From Streptomyces viridochromogenes (lineage in GTDB: Bacteria > Actinomycetota > Actinomycetes > Streptomycetales > Streptomycetaceae), in the NCBI RefSeq assembly GCF_001270495.1, contig NZ_LGUR01000230.1:248001-312000 (forward strand): DNA of 64,000 bases, written 5' to 3'. This document shows positions 41,880 to 50,819 of the stretch, piece by piece. The first letter of the stretch is position 1; every line of letters starts with the position of its first letter. The notes under the pieces are model-generated. The model was not told the DNA's origin and ran no database searches. It worked only from the letters and a program-made list of their open reading frames with translations. The position numbers and the translations under genes are program-made.

Positions 41880-44768
41880 TTGCGAATAATCGACGTACTC
41901 TCCCCCACTGGCGAGAAGACAGGGCGGATCGAACTTCCTCCAGAGATCTTCAATGCGAAGGTCAACCGACCCCTGATCCACCAGGTGGTTGTTGCTCAAC
42001 GAGCCGCCGCTCGCCAGGGCACGCATAAGACCAAGACACGTGGCGAGGTTCGGGGCGGGGGAAAGAAGCCTTACCGCCAAAAGGGCACGGGCCGAGCCCG
42101 CCAGGGATCCAACAGGGCACCGCAACTCAGAAGCGGCGGCAAAGTACATGGTCCAGTTCCGCGTGACTACTCGCAGCGCACGCCGAAGAAGATGAAGGTC
42201 GCCGCACTGCGTGGTGCCCTCACTGACCGGGCTCAGTGTGACCGTGTCCATGTTGTCACGGGGATTACTGCTTCACGACTCCCGTCTACAAAGGCAGCTA
42301 AGCACCTAATTTCGTTGATCAGCGAACGTAAAAATGTTCTGCTAGTAATTGACCGCGCTGATGATGTCTCTTGGCTTTCCGCGCGAAACCTCCAGCAGGT
42401 GCATATTCTGGAACCGGAACAGCTGAACACGTATGACGTTATTGTTTCCGATGACGTCATCTTTACTGAGTCGGCGCTCCACCATTTTGTAAGGGCCTCG
42501 GCTCCATCCACTGCCCTCAACTTCCCCCCTGATGGAGGCAGGTCAATGCGCGTTATCGCCTATTTTATGGACAAAGATGAGGAAGGCCTCGCCCTCCGCA
42601 CACTTCACAACGTTTCCCGCACTCGAAGCTATGTGATCGGCGATGTCAATACGAATGACATACCCCTGCTCGAACAGGGCGGCCTGACTGTTGACAAGAT
42701 TTCCTCAGGTGCGATTGTCGAGGCTGCCTCAGCAAGCGAGAAAGTCCGCACTAGAAAGAACGTCGTTGATGATTCTATCCCGCTAGACGATAGGTCTCTT
42801 GAGGCCTCTACATCGCCGAGGTATTGGATACTTCAGTTGGCCGAACCGATGCTGGAGGATCACAGGGCGAAAATTGCGAGGATTGGCGTACACGTGCAGC
42901 GCGTCATTCAACCCAACGCATACTTGATAGTTGCCACAAGGAGGCAAGCGACGAGTTTGAACGGCTTGCCATTCGTGGCAGGGATAACAAAATATGAGCC
43001 ACGCGTGGCAAATCCCATTCGACTCAGGCCCGAGATCGATGCAGAGTCACCTCGGAGCAATCTTCAGACATGGGACTTGCGCTTGACTGATGAGCATGCG
43101 GCTCGTAAATTCATTAACTGGCTGGCTAAGCACGCCGACTCCGAGGATTTTCAGATCCTGGGGTCTGCCGGGCACCGAGTTCGGATCAAATTGCCCGGCG
43201 GATCGATACTGGAACAAGAGATTCCGCAATTTGTCGGGGTCCTAGATATGGTGAAGTATGTGCCCCCGAAACTCTGCAATAGCGTTGCTCTGCAACTGAT
43301 AGGGATCACAGGTGACAACCCAGGACATCGAATTCTCCCATATAGAGGAAGTGGTCAAACTATTGCAATAGCCGACAGTGGCTTGGATCAGCAGCATCCG
43401 GATTTCGCCGGTCGACTTGTTGGTGTGATCGGCCTTTGGCGCCCCGGTGAAACTAGCGACCCGCACGGCCATGGTACTCATGTGGCGGGCTCAGCATTGG
43501 GTGACGGTACGGCATCTAATGGAGAAATACAAGGTGTAGCTCCGGAAGCTCACCTATACTTCCAGGCTATTACAGACAACTACGGCCGCCTCGTACTTCC
43601 GCTTTCCCTGGCCGATGGGCTGTTTGAACCCGCCTATGCCGCAGGTGCCCGTATACACAACGACAGCTGGGGAGCCGAGACAGCGTCTACATATAACGGC
43701 AATTGTGACGATGTAGATACTTTCGTTGCGCGGCGGAGAGACATGCTGATTGTCATCGCCGCTGGCAATGCAGGAAACGAGGCAGGGCGGGTTCATTCGC
43801 AGCCCGGATATGTCGATTGGGAATCCATTGATTCCCCTGGGGCCTGCAAGAATGCGCTCACCGTGGGTGCCAGTAGAAGCACCAGAACCATCGGCGGTTA
43901 CTCGCAAAAGCTCTATGGGCAAGTCTGGAGGGAAAAATTTCTAACCCCACCTATAGCGATCGAACGCGTTTCCGGGGACAAGGAAGCCATAGCGGCTTTC
44001 AGTAGTAGAGGGCCTTGCGATGACCAGCGCATCAAGCCCGATGTAGTGGCTCCGGGGACGGACATCTTGTCGACTCGCTCTAACCTCGCGCCTAGTCGCA
44101 ATTTCTGGGGGGATTACCCTCCGAACATGAGGTATGCCTACCATGGCGGAACGAGCATGGCTGCACCTCTAGTGTCCGGCTGCGCGGCACTCGTCCGCGA
44201 GTACTATATGCGAACTCGCGACTTTACGCCTAGTGCGGCTCTACTTAAAGCCACTCTGATAAATGGCACACGTCCTCTCACTGCACCTGATTCCGTCGCC
44301 CGGGAGCGTCAATATCACCAAGGTTTCGGTGCCATATATATGCCGTGCACAATCCCTAATTCAAGTGTACCCAATCTAGTGTTGGAGTTTGAGGATCCTT
44401 GGCAGAACCCAGCTTTGCAGTTCCGGGCCGTTGGGGACTATGCGAGATTCCTCATTGAGGCAGGAAGCAGGTTGCCGCTACGTATATGCCTCGCCTACAC
44501 TGACCTGCCTTCCAGATCTCTGCAAAACGACCTCAGCATAATCGTAAAGGATCCAGCCCAGGTCAAGCATATGGGAAATGCCGCATTCCAGCCACGACTG
44601 CTCAAGAGTGACACCACAAACAATGTGGAGATAGTCCGCTTGATGAGTCCGCAAGCAGGAACTTATGTGATTCAGGTGTTTGCGCGTAGCCTCCGCGAGC
44701 CTCCCCAAGATTATGCGCTTGTAGTTAGCGGTGACTTGAAGGGGTCTTTGACGCGTCTGCCAGACTGA
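41880..44768 (+). CDS. Ribosomal protein L4 (uL4) paralogue fused to an S8 subtilisin-like protease
   Basis: One uninterrupted frame of 962 residues. Residues 1-204 form a full uL4: [38 protein letters not shown], the tunnel-loop segment [39 protein letters not shown] and the C-terminal fold [20 protein letters not shown]. After an 18-residue linker, a second protein begins at M223 ([20 protein letters not shown]). The S8 domain has D499 ([15 protein letters not shown]), H531 ([12 protein letters not shown]), oxyanion N630 (IVIAAGN) and S759 ([13 protein letters not shown]), then a beta-rich C-terminal domain. All catalytic residues are present. The start is TTG 41880: a TAG stop lies five codons upstream and AGAGG nine bases upstream. 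No signal peptide. The protease part has lower GC and more A/T-ending codons than neighbours, pointing to transfer. Confidence 0.88.
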   Translation: MRIIDVLSPTGEKTGRIELPPEIFNAKVNRPLIHQVVVAQRAAARQGTHKTKTRGEVRGGGKKPYRQKGTGRARQGSNRAPQLRSGGKVHGPVPRDYSQRTPKKMKVAALRGALTDRAQCDRVHVVTGITASRLPSTKAAKHLISLISERKNVLLVIDRADDVSWLSARNLQQVHILEPEQLNTYDVIVSDDVIFTESALHHFVRASAPSTALNFPPDGGRSMRVIAYFMDKDEEGLALRTLHNVSRTRSYVIGDVNTNDIPLLEQGGLTVDKISSGAIVEAASASEKVRTRKNVVDDSIPLDDRSLEASTSPRYWILQLAEPMLEDHRAKIARIGVHVQRVIQPNAYLIVATRRQATSLNGLPFVAGITKYEPRVANPIRLRPEIDAESPRSNLQTWDLRLTDEHAARKFINWLAKHADSEDFQILGSAGHRVRIKLPGGSILEQEIPQFVGVLDMVKYVPPKLCNSVALQLIGITGDNPGHRILPYRGSGQTIAIADSGLDQQHPDFAGRLVGVIGLWRPGETSDPHGHGTHVAGSALGDGTASNGEIQGVAPEAHLYFQAITDNYGRLVLPLSLADGLFEPAYAAGARIHNDSWGAETASTYNGNCDDVDTFVARRRDMLIVIAAGNAGNEAGRVHSQPGYVDWESIDSPGACKNALTVGASRSTRTIGGYSQKLYGQVWREKFLTPPIAIERVSGDKEAIAAFSSRGPCDDQRIKPDVVAPGTDILSTRSNLAPSRNFWGDYPPNMRYAYHGGTSMAAPLVSGCAALVREYYMRTRDFTPSAALLKATLINGTRPLTAPDSVARERQYHQGFGAIYMPCTIPNSSVPNLVLEFEDPWQNPALQFRAVGDYARFLIEAGSRLPLRICLAYTDLPSRSLQNDLSIIVKDPAQVKHMGNAAFQPRLLKSDTTNNVEIVRLMSPQAGTYVIQVFARSLREPPQDYALVVSGDLKGSLTRLPD
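42534..42548 (+). promoter_or_regulatory. Internal Shine-Dalgarno and ATG at the L4/protease boundary
   Basis: GGAGG lies exactly seven bases before ATG 42546, which is codon 223 of the fusion and the natural first residue of the protease half. This would allow translation of a free 740-residue protease from the same message in addition to the fusion. Confidence 0.6.
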
Positions 44769-44858
44769 GATTGCGTCTGGTCGAGAACGCCGACATCGGG
44801 ACACTGCATAGACGTTAGATAGATGGCCAGGCCGTCCGAAGAGGCCTCCCCATCACAG

Positions 44859-44899
44859 AAGTCGGAACCTAATTCCTAGAATTAGGTTCCGACTTTTTT
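44859..44899 (+). terminator. Strong factor-independent terminator with U-tract
   Basis: AAGTCGGAACCTAATTC and GAATTAGGTTCCGACTT form a perfect 17-bp stem around CTA, followed by TTTT. It ends the L4-protease transcript. Such U-tract terminators are uncommon in Streptomyces and support a foreign origin for this segment. Confidence 0.9.
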
Positions 44900-45335
44900 G
44901 CTGATTCGAGTTGTCCGCGAACCCCTGCGATGATTCAGGCACGGCCAGCGCCACAAGGCACTTCCTGGCCGATGGAGATTCGTGTATCGATCTTCCCTTA
45001 ATCGAGCGAGGGGTTAACGACCTTGATATGAGTAACGGCTCATCCGAACCCTCAGCCTTGTTGCGCCATAGCACAGGTTGAAGATGACACGAAAATCGGC
45101 ACTGACACGAAAGACGGCCGAAATCTCCCGTGCATGAGAGGCACCGAGGAGTAGGTGCCGCACCGCAAGGTCACCATCCATATCTCGAATCGGTAGTTGC
45201 CGGTAAATCCCGCAGAAGGAGGGATCTCCCCCCTCCTTCTGCGAAGGGGTGTTGCGGTCCCCACCTCCACGAGATCCACGAGACCGCAAACACCCGACTG
45301 TCGAAAGCCCCCTGCACCAAGGTTGTGGTTCCTGC
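44900..45335 (+). other. Promoter and leader region of the type IV secretion operon
   Basis: About 440 bp without a convincing gene. It should contain the promoter of the secretion operon. A perfect hairpin lies at 45211-45243. Confidence 0.45.
45211..45243 (+). promoter_or_regulatory. Perfect 13-bp hairpin in the leader of the secretion operon
   Basis: CGCAGAAGGAGGG and CCCTCCTTCTGCG are exact reverse complements around seven bases. It lies 93 bp before the first gene. It contains an anti-Shine-Dalgarno-like CCCTCC, so it could be an attenuator or a terminator. Confidence 0.55.
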
Positions 45336-45938
45336 ATGCCTCGATCCGGCCGTTTTATACCTATATCCGCCACAATGACGATTATCGGTTCCCTTGCTGC
45401 ACTGTCGACCGGATGCTCCAGCTCGACAGGCGGCCCCTCCAAGACCACGACCGCACTACCGCACTCCGTCTCGGTCGGCATCACCGAGACGATCTCACCA
45501 AGCGCGGGAAGCCCCGCGTCGCCGCCAAGTACCGCTTTGCCGAGGGACGTTGAGCGCACTGCGCGGGCTTTCACCACGGTCTACGCCGAGCACGACGCGC
45601 GCGACGGCAAGGACAGCTCGTACGCCGATGCCGGCGCTCGGGCGGCCCAGCTCACAGCAGGTGAACTGGTGGGCATCCTTGGCCAGAAGCGGCCGAGTCA
45701 GGACGCCGCGTGGGCCGCGCTGCGGGCCGAGAAGGCCCGCCAGACAGTCGAGATCACCTCGGCTGTGGTCCCCGACGGTGCACCGGCTGTGACGGCGTCC
45801 TCCGCCCTCGTTCGAGTGGGTTACACCCTCACGACGACCCCGAAGTCCGGGCACACGCGCCGCAGCAGCGAACATCTCGCTCTCCGTCTGGAGCACACCT
45901 CCAAGGGCTGGCGCGTCACCGCCTTGCCCTGGGCGTGA
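45336..45938 (+). CDS. Lipoprotein, first gene of the T4SS operon
   Basis: 200 residues from ATG 45336. A lipoprotein signal is visible: hydrophobic IPISATMTIIGSLAAL, then the lipobox LSTGC. The mature part, after a Ser/Thr/Pro linker, looks like an NTF2-type fold (TARAFTTVYAEHDARDGKDS, ending EHTSKGWRVTALPWA), similar to the VirB8/TcpC-like repeats in the gene at 47885. It would sit on the outer face of the membrane. Its stop is 10 bp before the next gene. Confidence 0.75.
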   Translation: MPRSGRFIPISATMTIIGSLAALSTGCSSSTGGPSKTTTALPHSVSVGITETISPSAGSPASPPSTALPRDVERTARAFTTVYAEHDARDGKDSSYADAGARAAQLTAGELVGILGQKRPSQDAAWAALRAEKARQTVEITSAVVPDGAPAVTASSALVRVGYTLTTTPKSGHTRRSSEHLALRLEHTSKGWRVTALPWA

Positions 45939-45948
45939 CGGGGCCGCG

Positions 45949-46926
45949 ATGAACAAGGGCACACAAGCTGGTCTGGGACTCTTCACGGCCGGGGTCATCT
46001 CGGGTGTCGCCCTGCTGACCACGTTCGGCGGGGCCGACAGCGCCTCCGCACGGGAGACCGGGCCGGGCGGCAGTATCACGACGGACGCGCCCGTTCCCGG
46101 CTGGGTCCGCGAACTCATCAACAAGCACGCGGGCGAGTGTCCGCAGGTCACGGCCTCGCTCTTGGCGGCTCAGCTGTACACCGAGAGCAAGTTCGACTCC
46201 GACGCGAAGTCGCGTGTCGGCGCCCTCGGTATTGCCCAGTTCATGCCAGCGACCTGGGCCCAGCACGGCAAGGACGGTGACGGGGACGGGGTCAAGGACA
46301 TCCTCAACCCGGTCGACGCCGTCGCCGCACAGGCCGCGTACGACTGCACCTTGGCCAAAGAGGTCAAGAACGTGCCGGGTGAGTCGACGGACAACATGCT
46401 CGCGGCGTACAACGCGGGCGGCCCCGCGGTGATCAGGTTCAGCGGCGTGCCCCCGTACTCCGAGACCCGCGACTACGTGCGGAACATTCGTGCGCTGGCC
46501 TCGAAATGGGCGGACGCCGTCCGCCCGGACGCTCCGGCCGGCAAGGGCGCGGCTCGTGCGATCTCCGCCGCGAAGACGGCCCTGGGCACCTGGTACCGGT
46601 GGGGCGGCAACTGCGTCAGTCCCTACACGGGGGCAGGCGGCTGCGACTGCTCGTCACTCACCAAGATGGCCTGGGCCTCGGCAGGCGTAAACCTCCCCCG
46701 GGTCACGTACGACCAGGTCCACGCCGGGACCGCCGTCAAGAGCGTTTCCCAACTCGCTCCGGGTGACCTGCTGTTCAGCATCCCCGGCAGCGCGGGGCCC
46801 GAGCACGTCGGCATGTACGTCGGCAATGGCCAGGTTATCGACGCCCCGCGCACGGGGGCGAAGGTCCGGATCAAACCCCTCAGTTACTGGAAGCCGCAGA
46901 TTGTCGCGATGCGGCACGTCGGCTAA
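45949..46926 (+). CDS. VirB1-like lytic transglycosylase with NlpC/P60 peptidase domain
   Basis: 325 residues. An N-terminal membrane or signal segment (GLGLFTAGVISGVALLTTFG) precedes an SLT-type transglycosylase domain (about 50-170) with SLLAAQLYTESKFDSDAKSR (catalytic Glu) and GALGIAQFMPATWAQHG. The C-terminal NlpC/P60 domain (about 205-325) has catalytic Cys in GGCDCSSLTKMAW and His in PEHVGMYVGNG. It cuts both glycan strands and peptide bridges, opening the wall for the secretion channel. A bifunctional form is typical of Gram-positive conjugation systems. Confidence 0.92.
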   Translation: MNKGTQAGLGLFTAGVISGVALLTTFGGADSASARETGPGGSITTDAPVPGWVRELINKHAGECPQVTASLLAAQLYTESKFDSDAKSRVGALGIAQFMPATWAQHGKDGDGDGVKDILNPVDAVAAQAAYDCTLAKEVKNVPGESTDNMLAAYNAGGPAVIRFSGVPPYSETRDYVRNIRALASKWADAVRPDAPAGKGAARAISAAKTALGTWYRWGGNCVSPYTGAGGCDCSSLTKMAWASAGVNLPRVTYDQVHAGTAVKSVSQLAPGDLLFSIPGSAGPEHVGMYVGNGQVIDAPRTGAKVRIKPLSYWKPQIVAMRHVG

Positions 46927-47107
46927 CCACTTCGGAATCCCCAGTCCCAGTCGATTTCGGCAAACTCCCACCCCCCGGATTCGCCTGACGTCCAGCCAGG
47001 CCCCCAGCCGTCGCTGGCCGATGAGGGCGCAGCCACGCGGCTGGAGTAGGCCGCTTCCGCACGCCCTGCAGTAACCCAATCAAATCTCTTTGAAAGGCAG
47101 GACTTTC

Positions 47108-47476
47108 ATGAATCTGCGTACCCCTGCGCGTCTGGCCACTCCGGGTCTGCTGGCCCTGTCGGTGGTCGCCGGCGTGACAGCAACCACCACCTCACCGGCC
47201 AGCGCCGCCAACAGCGTCGGCACGAAGGCTTGCACCGAGTGGGTGCATTTGAAGACCACCGTGTCTGCCACTGTGAAGCTGCGCAGCGGGCCGGGGACCA
47301 AGTACGTCGCAATGAGGCAGCTCGCCAAGAACACGAAGGTCTACTGGGACTGCAACCGCGGATCGACCGGCAGCGGGAAGTCGTGGGGCCACGTGCTGGT
47401 GAAGTCGGGCGCGAACAAGGGCAAGTCGGGCTGGGTGGCCCGGACTTACATCAACACGCCGATGCAGCTCTCCTGA
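47108..47476 (+). CDS. Secreted SH3-like domain protein
   Basis: 122 residues from ATG 47108. The signal peptide is PGLLALSVVAGVTATTTSPA, cut after ASA. The mature part is one bacterial SH3 domain (VKLRSGPGTKYVAMRQLAKN, then GWVARTYIN) with two cysteines. SH3b domains bind cell wall peptides, so it may assist the wall-cutting enzyme encoded just before. Confidence 0.85.
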   Translation: MNLRTPARLATPGLLALSVVAGVTATTTSPASAANSVGTKACTEWVHLKTTVSATVKLRSGPGTKYVAMRQLAKNTKVYWDCNRGSTGSGKSWGHVLVKSGANKGKSGWVARTYINTPMQLS

Positions 47477-47542
47477 CGAAGGAATTCGCCGCTGCCAGGG
47501 AATCCAATCCCATTCGATATCCAAAGCATTAGGGGCACCAAT

Positions 47543-47881
47543 ATGCACAACTTGCTGTCTGCCGCTGCCGAACCTTCCTTGCACTCGACTCTCGCGGCCG
47601 GGGCCGACGTCGTGTCCGGCGTGAAGCCGGACTGGGGCCCCTTCGGGAAGCTCGGCAACACGGCAAAGGTGATCTTGGGCGTCATCGCCGCCGTCGTCCT
47701 CGTCGTCGGCGCTGGCGCATTCCTCGCGGGTGTCGGCAAGTCCAAGGGCTGGTTCGGTGAAGGCCACAGCACCATGGACAGCTCGCGTGGCAAGGGCATG
47801 ATGGTCGGCGGCCTGACCTGCGTCTTCCTCGTGGCCTCGTTCGGCACCATCTTCGCCATCACGTACGGCATGGGTGTGTGA
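47543..47881 (+). CDS. Pilin-like (VirB2/TrbC-type) small membrane protein
   Basis: 112 residues with two hydrophobic helices (VILGVIAAVVLVVGAGAFLA and GLTCVFLVASFGTIFAITYG) separated by a short charged loop. Size, topology and position before VirB8- and VirB6-like genes suggest the VirB2/TrbC-type channel subunit. Sequence similarity alone would not prove it. Confidence 0.65.
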   Translation: MHNLLSAAAEPSLHSTLAAGADVVSGVKPDWGPFGKLGNTAKVILGVIAAVVLVVGAGAFLAGVGKSKGWFGEGHSTMDSSRGKGMMVGGLTCVFLVASFGTIFAITYGMGV

Positions 47882-47884
47882 CCC

Positions 47885-49198
47885 ATGGTCTCCCGATCCC
47901 GAAGGAGGAACGATTCCTCTGCGAAGGCGGCAGGAGCACGCAAGCCGTTGGCCAAGCTCTGGGGTATCGCAGCCGGCGGGGCGGCCGTGGTTACCGCGGC
48001 CGGGGTGATCGTCAGCCTGGCCACGGGCAACCCTCCCGCTCCTGCTCCCCCCGCGTCAGCACCCGTCCACTCGGCACCGCAGGCGGGGGGAGAGGGCGTG
48101 CGTGAGGTGCACAGCGTCCCCGTGGGCTACCCGCACACTCAGGCCGGCGCGAAGGCGGCGGCGGCCAACTACACCACAGTGAGCGGCAGTTCTGCCTTCC
48201 TCACGGACAAGGACGCTCGACACCGCGCCGTGTCGGTCATGGCGGCCAAGGGCACCGCCAGCACGGCGACGAAGAAGGCTGACCACGCTGCCCGTGAAGC
48301 GGTCAGCGCACTCCGGGGCGACAACGCCAAGGTCTCGACGAAGAAGGCCATCGCCCGTACCGGCGTCCTGTCGGCTCACATCCTGGGCTTCGACGCTCAT
48401 GGGGCGATGGTCCGGCTGTGGACGACGACGGTTCGCGGTAGCGCGGCCGGGCATGCGACGCCGAAGGTGGGCTTCCAGTCGGTGACGGTCACGCTCACCT
48501 GGGAGTCCAACGACTGGAAGCTGAAGGCCAGTTCGAGCACGAGCGGGCTGGTCGCGCCGATCGACGCGCGGCAGGCGTCCAACGTCACGAGCGACTTCTC
48601 CGACTATGTACCGGCCGCTGCAGAAGACCCCGCCCTGAGCGGTTGGGCTGGTCAGGACGGATTCCCTGCACCGTATGCGCGCAGCGAGCGCGGCGCCCGT
48701 GCCGCCGCTGTCAGCGCCACCATGCTCTACGGCGACCCGAGGTTCTTCACCGATGAGGACTGGCGGCACCGGATGCTGACGGCCACCGCAGCGCCGGGCG
48801 TGCTGCCCTCGGTCACGTCAGACGCGGACTCGACGGCCCGCCTGGTCATGGAGAACCGGGGGGTCGGGGCCGGCGGCAAGACGGCCGACGGGAGCGAACT
48901 GATCACGCGGACGGCGGCGCTCGCCACCCGCTCGATCTCGTTCTCCGACCAGGCCGCGAGCATCGAGGTGTGGACCGCGTCTGTGGGCGGGGTCGCCGGA
49001 AAGGACGAGACACAGCGCCCGCAGGTCGCCTTCCTCCGGATGACCGTGGACCTGGTCTGGGAGGACGGCACCTGGAAGACGACGGCCGTTACGCCGTCCG
49101 AACCGCTCGTGCCGTCGCCGCCGGCCATGCAGGAGGCGGACCCGGCCGACAGCTTCGCGGACGTGGGGGGTGCCAGCAATGCGCCTGCGACTGCGTGA
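47885..49198 (+). CDS. VirB8/TcpC-like channel protein with two NTF2-type repeats
   Basis: 437 residues. A basic N-terminus and one membrane helix (GIAAGGAAVVTAAGVIVSLA) are followed by a Pro-rich linker and two similar domains. The first starts VPVGYPHTQAGAKAAAANYT with FLTDKDARHRAVSVMA. The second starts GFPAPYARSERGARAAAVSA with FFTDEDWRHRMLTATA. Both end in a Thr/Val-rich sheet. Tandem NTF2-like domains outside the membrane are the plan of TcpC, the VirB8-like scaffold of Gram-positive T4SS. The start is 3 bp after the pilin-like gene; its end overlaps the VirB6-like gene. Confidence 0.75.
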   Translation: MVSRSRRRNDSSAKAAGARKPLAKLWGIAAGGAAVVTAAGVIVSLATGNPPAPAPPASAPVHSAPQAGGEGVREVHSVPVGYPHTQAGAKAAAANYTTVSGSSAFLTDKDARHRAVSVMAAKGTASTATKKADHAAREAVSALRGDNAKVSTKKAIARTGVLSAHILGFDAHGAMVRLWTTTVRGSAAGHATPKVGFQSVTVTLTWESNDWKLKASSSTSGLVAPIDARQASNVTSDFSDYVPAAAEDPALSGWAGQDGFPAPYARSERGARAAAVSATMLYGDPRFFTDEDWRHRMLTATAAPGVLPSVTSDADSTARLVMENRGVGAGGKTADGSELITRTAALATRSISFSDQAASIEVWTASVGGVAGKDETQRPQVAFLRMTVDLVWEDGTWKTTAVTPSEPLVPSPPAMQEADPADSFADVGGASNAPATA

Positions 49199-50816
49199 CG
49201 ATGCCCCTGGGCTGCTGAGCGTCGAACGGGGTACCCCGAGCCGCTGGCGGAGCCGCGTTCAGACGGTGGCCATGGTCAACGTGATCATCGGGTTTCTGCT
49301 CGTGCCCTCTGCGGTTGCCAATCCGTTCTGCTACATCCCGATGGTGTGCGAGGCGAAGGCGGCGATCGACTTCGTATCGGATCCGCTGGGCTTCCTTCTC
49401 CAGAAGCTCACCGAGGCCAACATCTGGTTCCTGCGCAAGATGCTGGAGCTGATCCAGAACACGACGAAGATCGATCTCACCTCGCCTGGCTTCCTGAAGC
49501 AGTACGCGATCATTTTCGCGGCCTCCAGCCTGCTCACTGTGGCCCTGTGGTTGATCGCCGTGGCCAAGAGGGCGGTCCGCGGGGTCGCCCTGACCACCGC
49601 GGTCTCCGAGGCGATCGGCTTCTTGCTCCTCCAGTTCGTGGTCAACGCGATGACTCCGGGCGCAATCGCCTTGCTGATGAGAGCCATTGACGAGGTCACA
49701 GCCGTTTTCGAGCCCTACGCGACCGCGAACTTCAAGCCGTTCCTGGAGAACATCCTCAAGACGATGGCAGCAAACCCCACCGCGGGCGTGGGTCAGCTGT
49801 TGGTCGTCAACCTCATCATGATGTTCGGCGCTCTGCTGATGTGGATCGAGCTGCTGATCCGCAGCGCGGCCATCTACGTGGCCGTCGCTCTCGGCCCCAT
49901 CGTGAACGCCGGGCTCGTCGACCGCGATCTGTGGAACAAGAGCAAGAAGTGGTTCGCCGCCATCTTCGCAATCGGCCTGAGCAAGCCTGTGCTCTTCGCC
50001 CTCCTCGGCCTCGGCGGCGCACTCCTCAGCGACACCTCGGGCAGCATGTCCGACGAGGTCTCCAAGACGCTGGTCGGTGCGCTGATCCTCCTGCTCGCCG
50101 TCTTCGCGAGCGCCACGCTCTACAAGTGGACGCCCGCCTTCGGCGACGAAATGGCCCAGCTCCACCACGACCGGAAGACCGCCCAGTCATCGGGCCCGGC
50201 CGCCGCGATCGACGGTCCCGGCCAGCACGCGAACAGGGCGATCGGGGCGCGTGTGCAGGACTCCTTGGTCGGTGGCAGCTCGAAGACGGCAGGCAGCAAG
50301 GCGGCAGGCGCCAAGATGGGCGGCGGAACGGCCGTAGCCGGGCCGGTCGCCGCCGGGGCAACCGTGGCCAAGGCCGGGGTCGACATGGCGAAGAACAAGG
50401 CCACGAGTTCCCCCGGCATGCAGGGCACCGACGCCGCCAACGGCAGCACCCCCGAACACCCCGAAGGCCAGCAGGGCGGCGACGACCACGCCGGTACCCC
50501 CGGTGCACCGGCCGCAGCTCGCCCAGGGGGAGCGACCTCCGACCCGGTCGTCAGCTCTCCTTCAGACTGGTCCTCGGCCGGCAGCCACGCAGCGTCCGGA
50601 CGTCCACCGGGAACCAGCGGAGCCCCGAGTACGGCACAGCCGCACTCGCCGCCGGCTCCCGATCCGGCGGTCTCCTCCCCGACGCCGCCACCCGCCTCCC
50701 CCTCCGCTGCATCAGGAACCACCTCGGGCTCCGGGCCTTCGGTCACGCCCCCGCCGCCGTCGCGTCCGTCGGGCGGCCAGGCACCCGGACGTCCGAACCC
50801 CAGCAAGGATCAGTGA
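49179..50816 (+). CDS. VirB6/TrbL-like polytopic membrane protein
   Basis: 545 residues from ATG 49179 (GTG 49170 is also possible). A first hydrophobic segment (VNVIIGFLLVPSAVANPF) looks like a signal or first helix. Five to six helices follow (YAIIFAASSLLTVALWLIAV, AIGFLLLQFVVNAM, LLVVNLIMMFGALLMWIELL, AIYVAVALGPIVNAGL, TLVGALILLLAVFASATLYK). The C-terminal 200 residues are a low-complexity Gly/Ala/Ser/Pro tail. It overlaps the VirB8-like gene by 20 bp. It would form the inner-membrane pore of the channel. Confidence 0.8.
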   Translation: MRLRLRDDAPGLLSVERGTPSRWRSRVQTVAMVNVIIGFLLVPSAVANPFCYIPMVCEAKAAIDFVSDPLGFLLQKLTEANIWFLRKMLELIQNTTKIDLTSPGFLKQYAIIFAASSLLTVALWLIAVAKRAVRGVALTTAVSEAIGFLLLQFVVNAMTPGAIALLMRAIDEVTAVFEPYATANFKPFLENILKTMAANPTAGVGQLLVVNLIMMFGALLMWIELLIRSAAIYVAVALGPIVNAGLVDRDLWNKSKKWFAAIFAIGLSKPVLFALLGLGGALLSDTSGSMSDEVSKTLVGALILLLAVFASATLYKWTPAFGDEMAQLHHDRKTAQSSGPAAAIDGPGQHANRAIGARVQDSLVGGSSKTAGSKAAGAKMGGGTAVAGPVAAGATVAKAGVDMAKNKATSSPGMQGTDAANGSTPEHPEGQQGGDDHAGTPGAPAAARPGGATSDPVVSSPSDWSSAGSHAASGRPPGTSGAPSTAQPHSPPAPDPAVSSPTPPPASPSAASGTTSGSGPSVTPPPPSRPSGGQAPGRPNPSKDQ

Positions 50817-50819
50817 CCC

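Noticed and set aside
44853..45577. Minus-strand frames between the fusion gene terminator and the lipoprotein gene.
   Set aside because: No ribosome sites or motifs; they run through the hairpin and lipoprotein coding region.
49089..50168. Minus-strand frame opposite the VirB6-like gene.
   Set aside because: Shadow with no motif; the plus-strand membrane protein is well supported.
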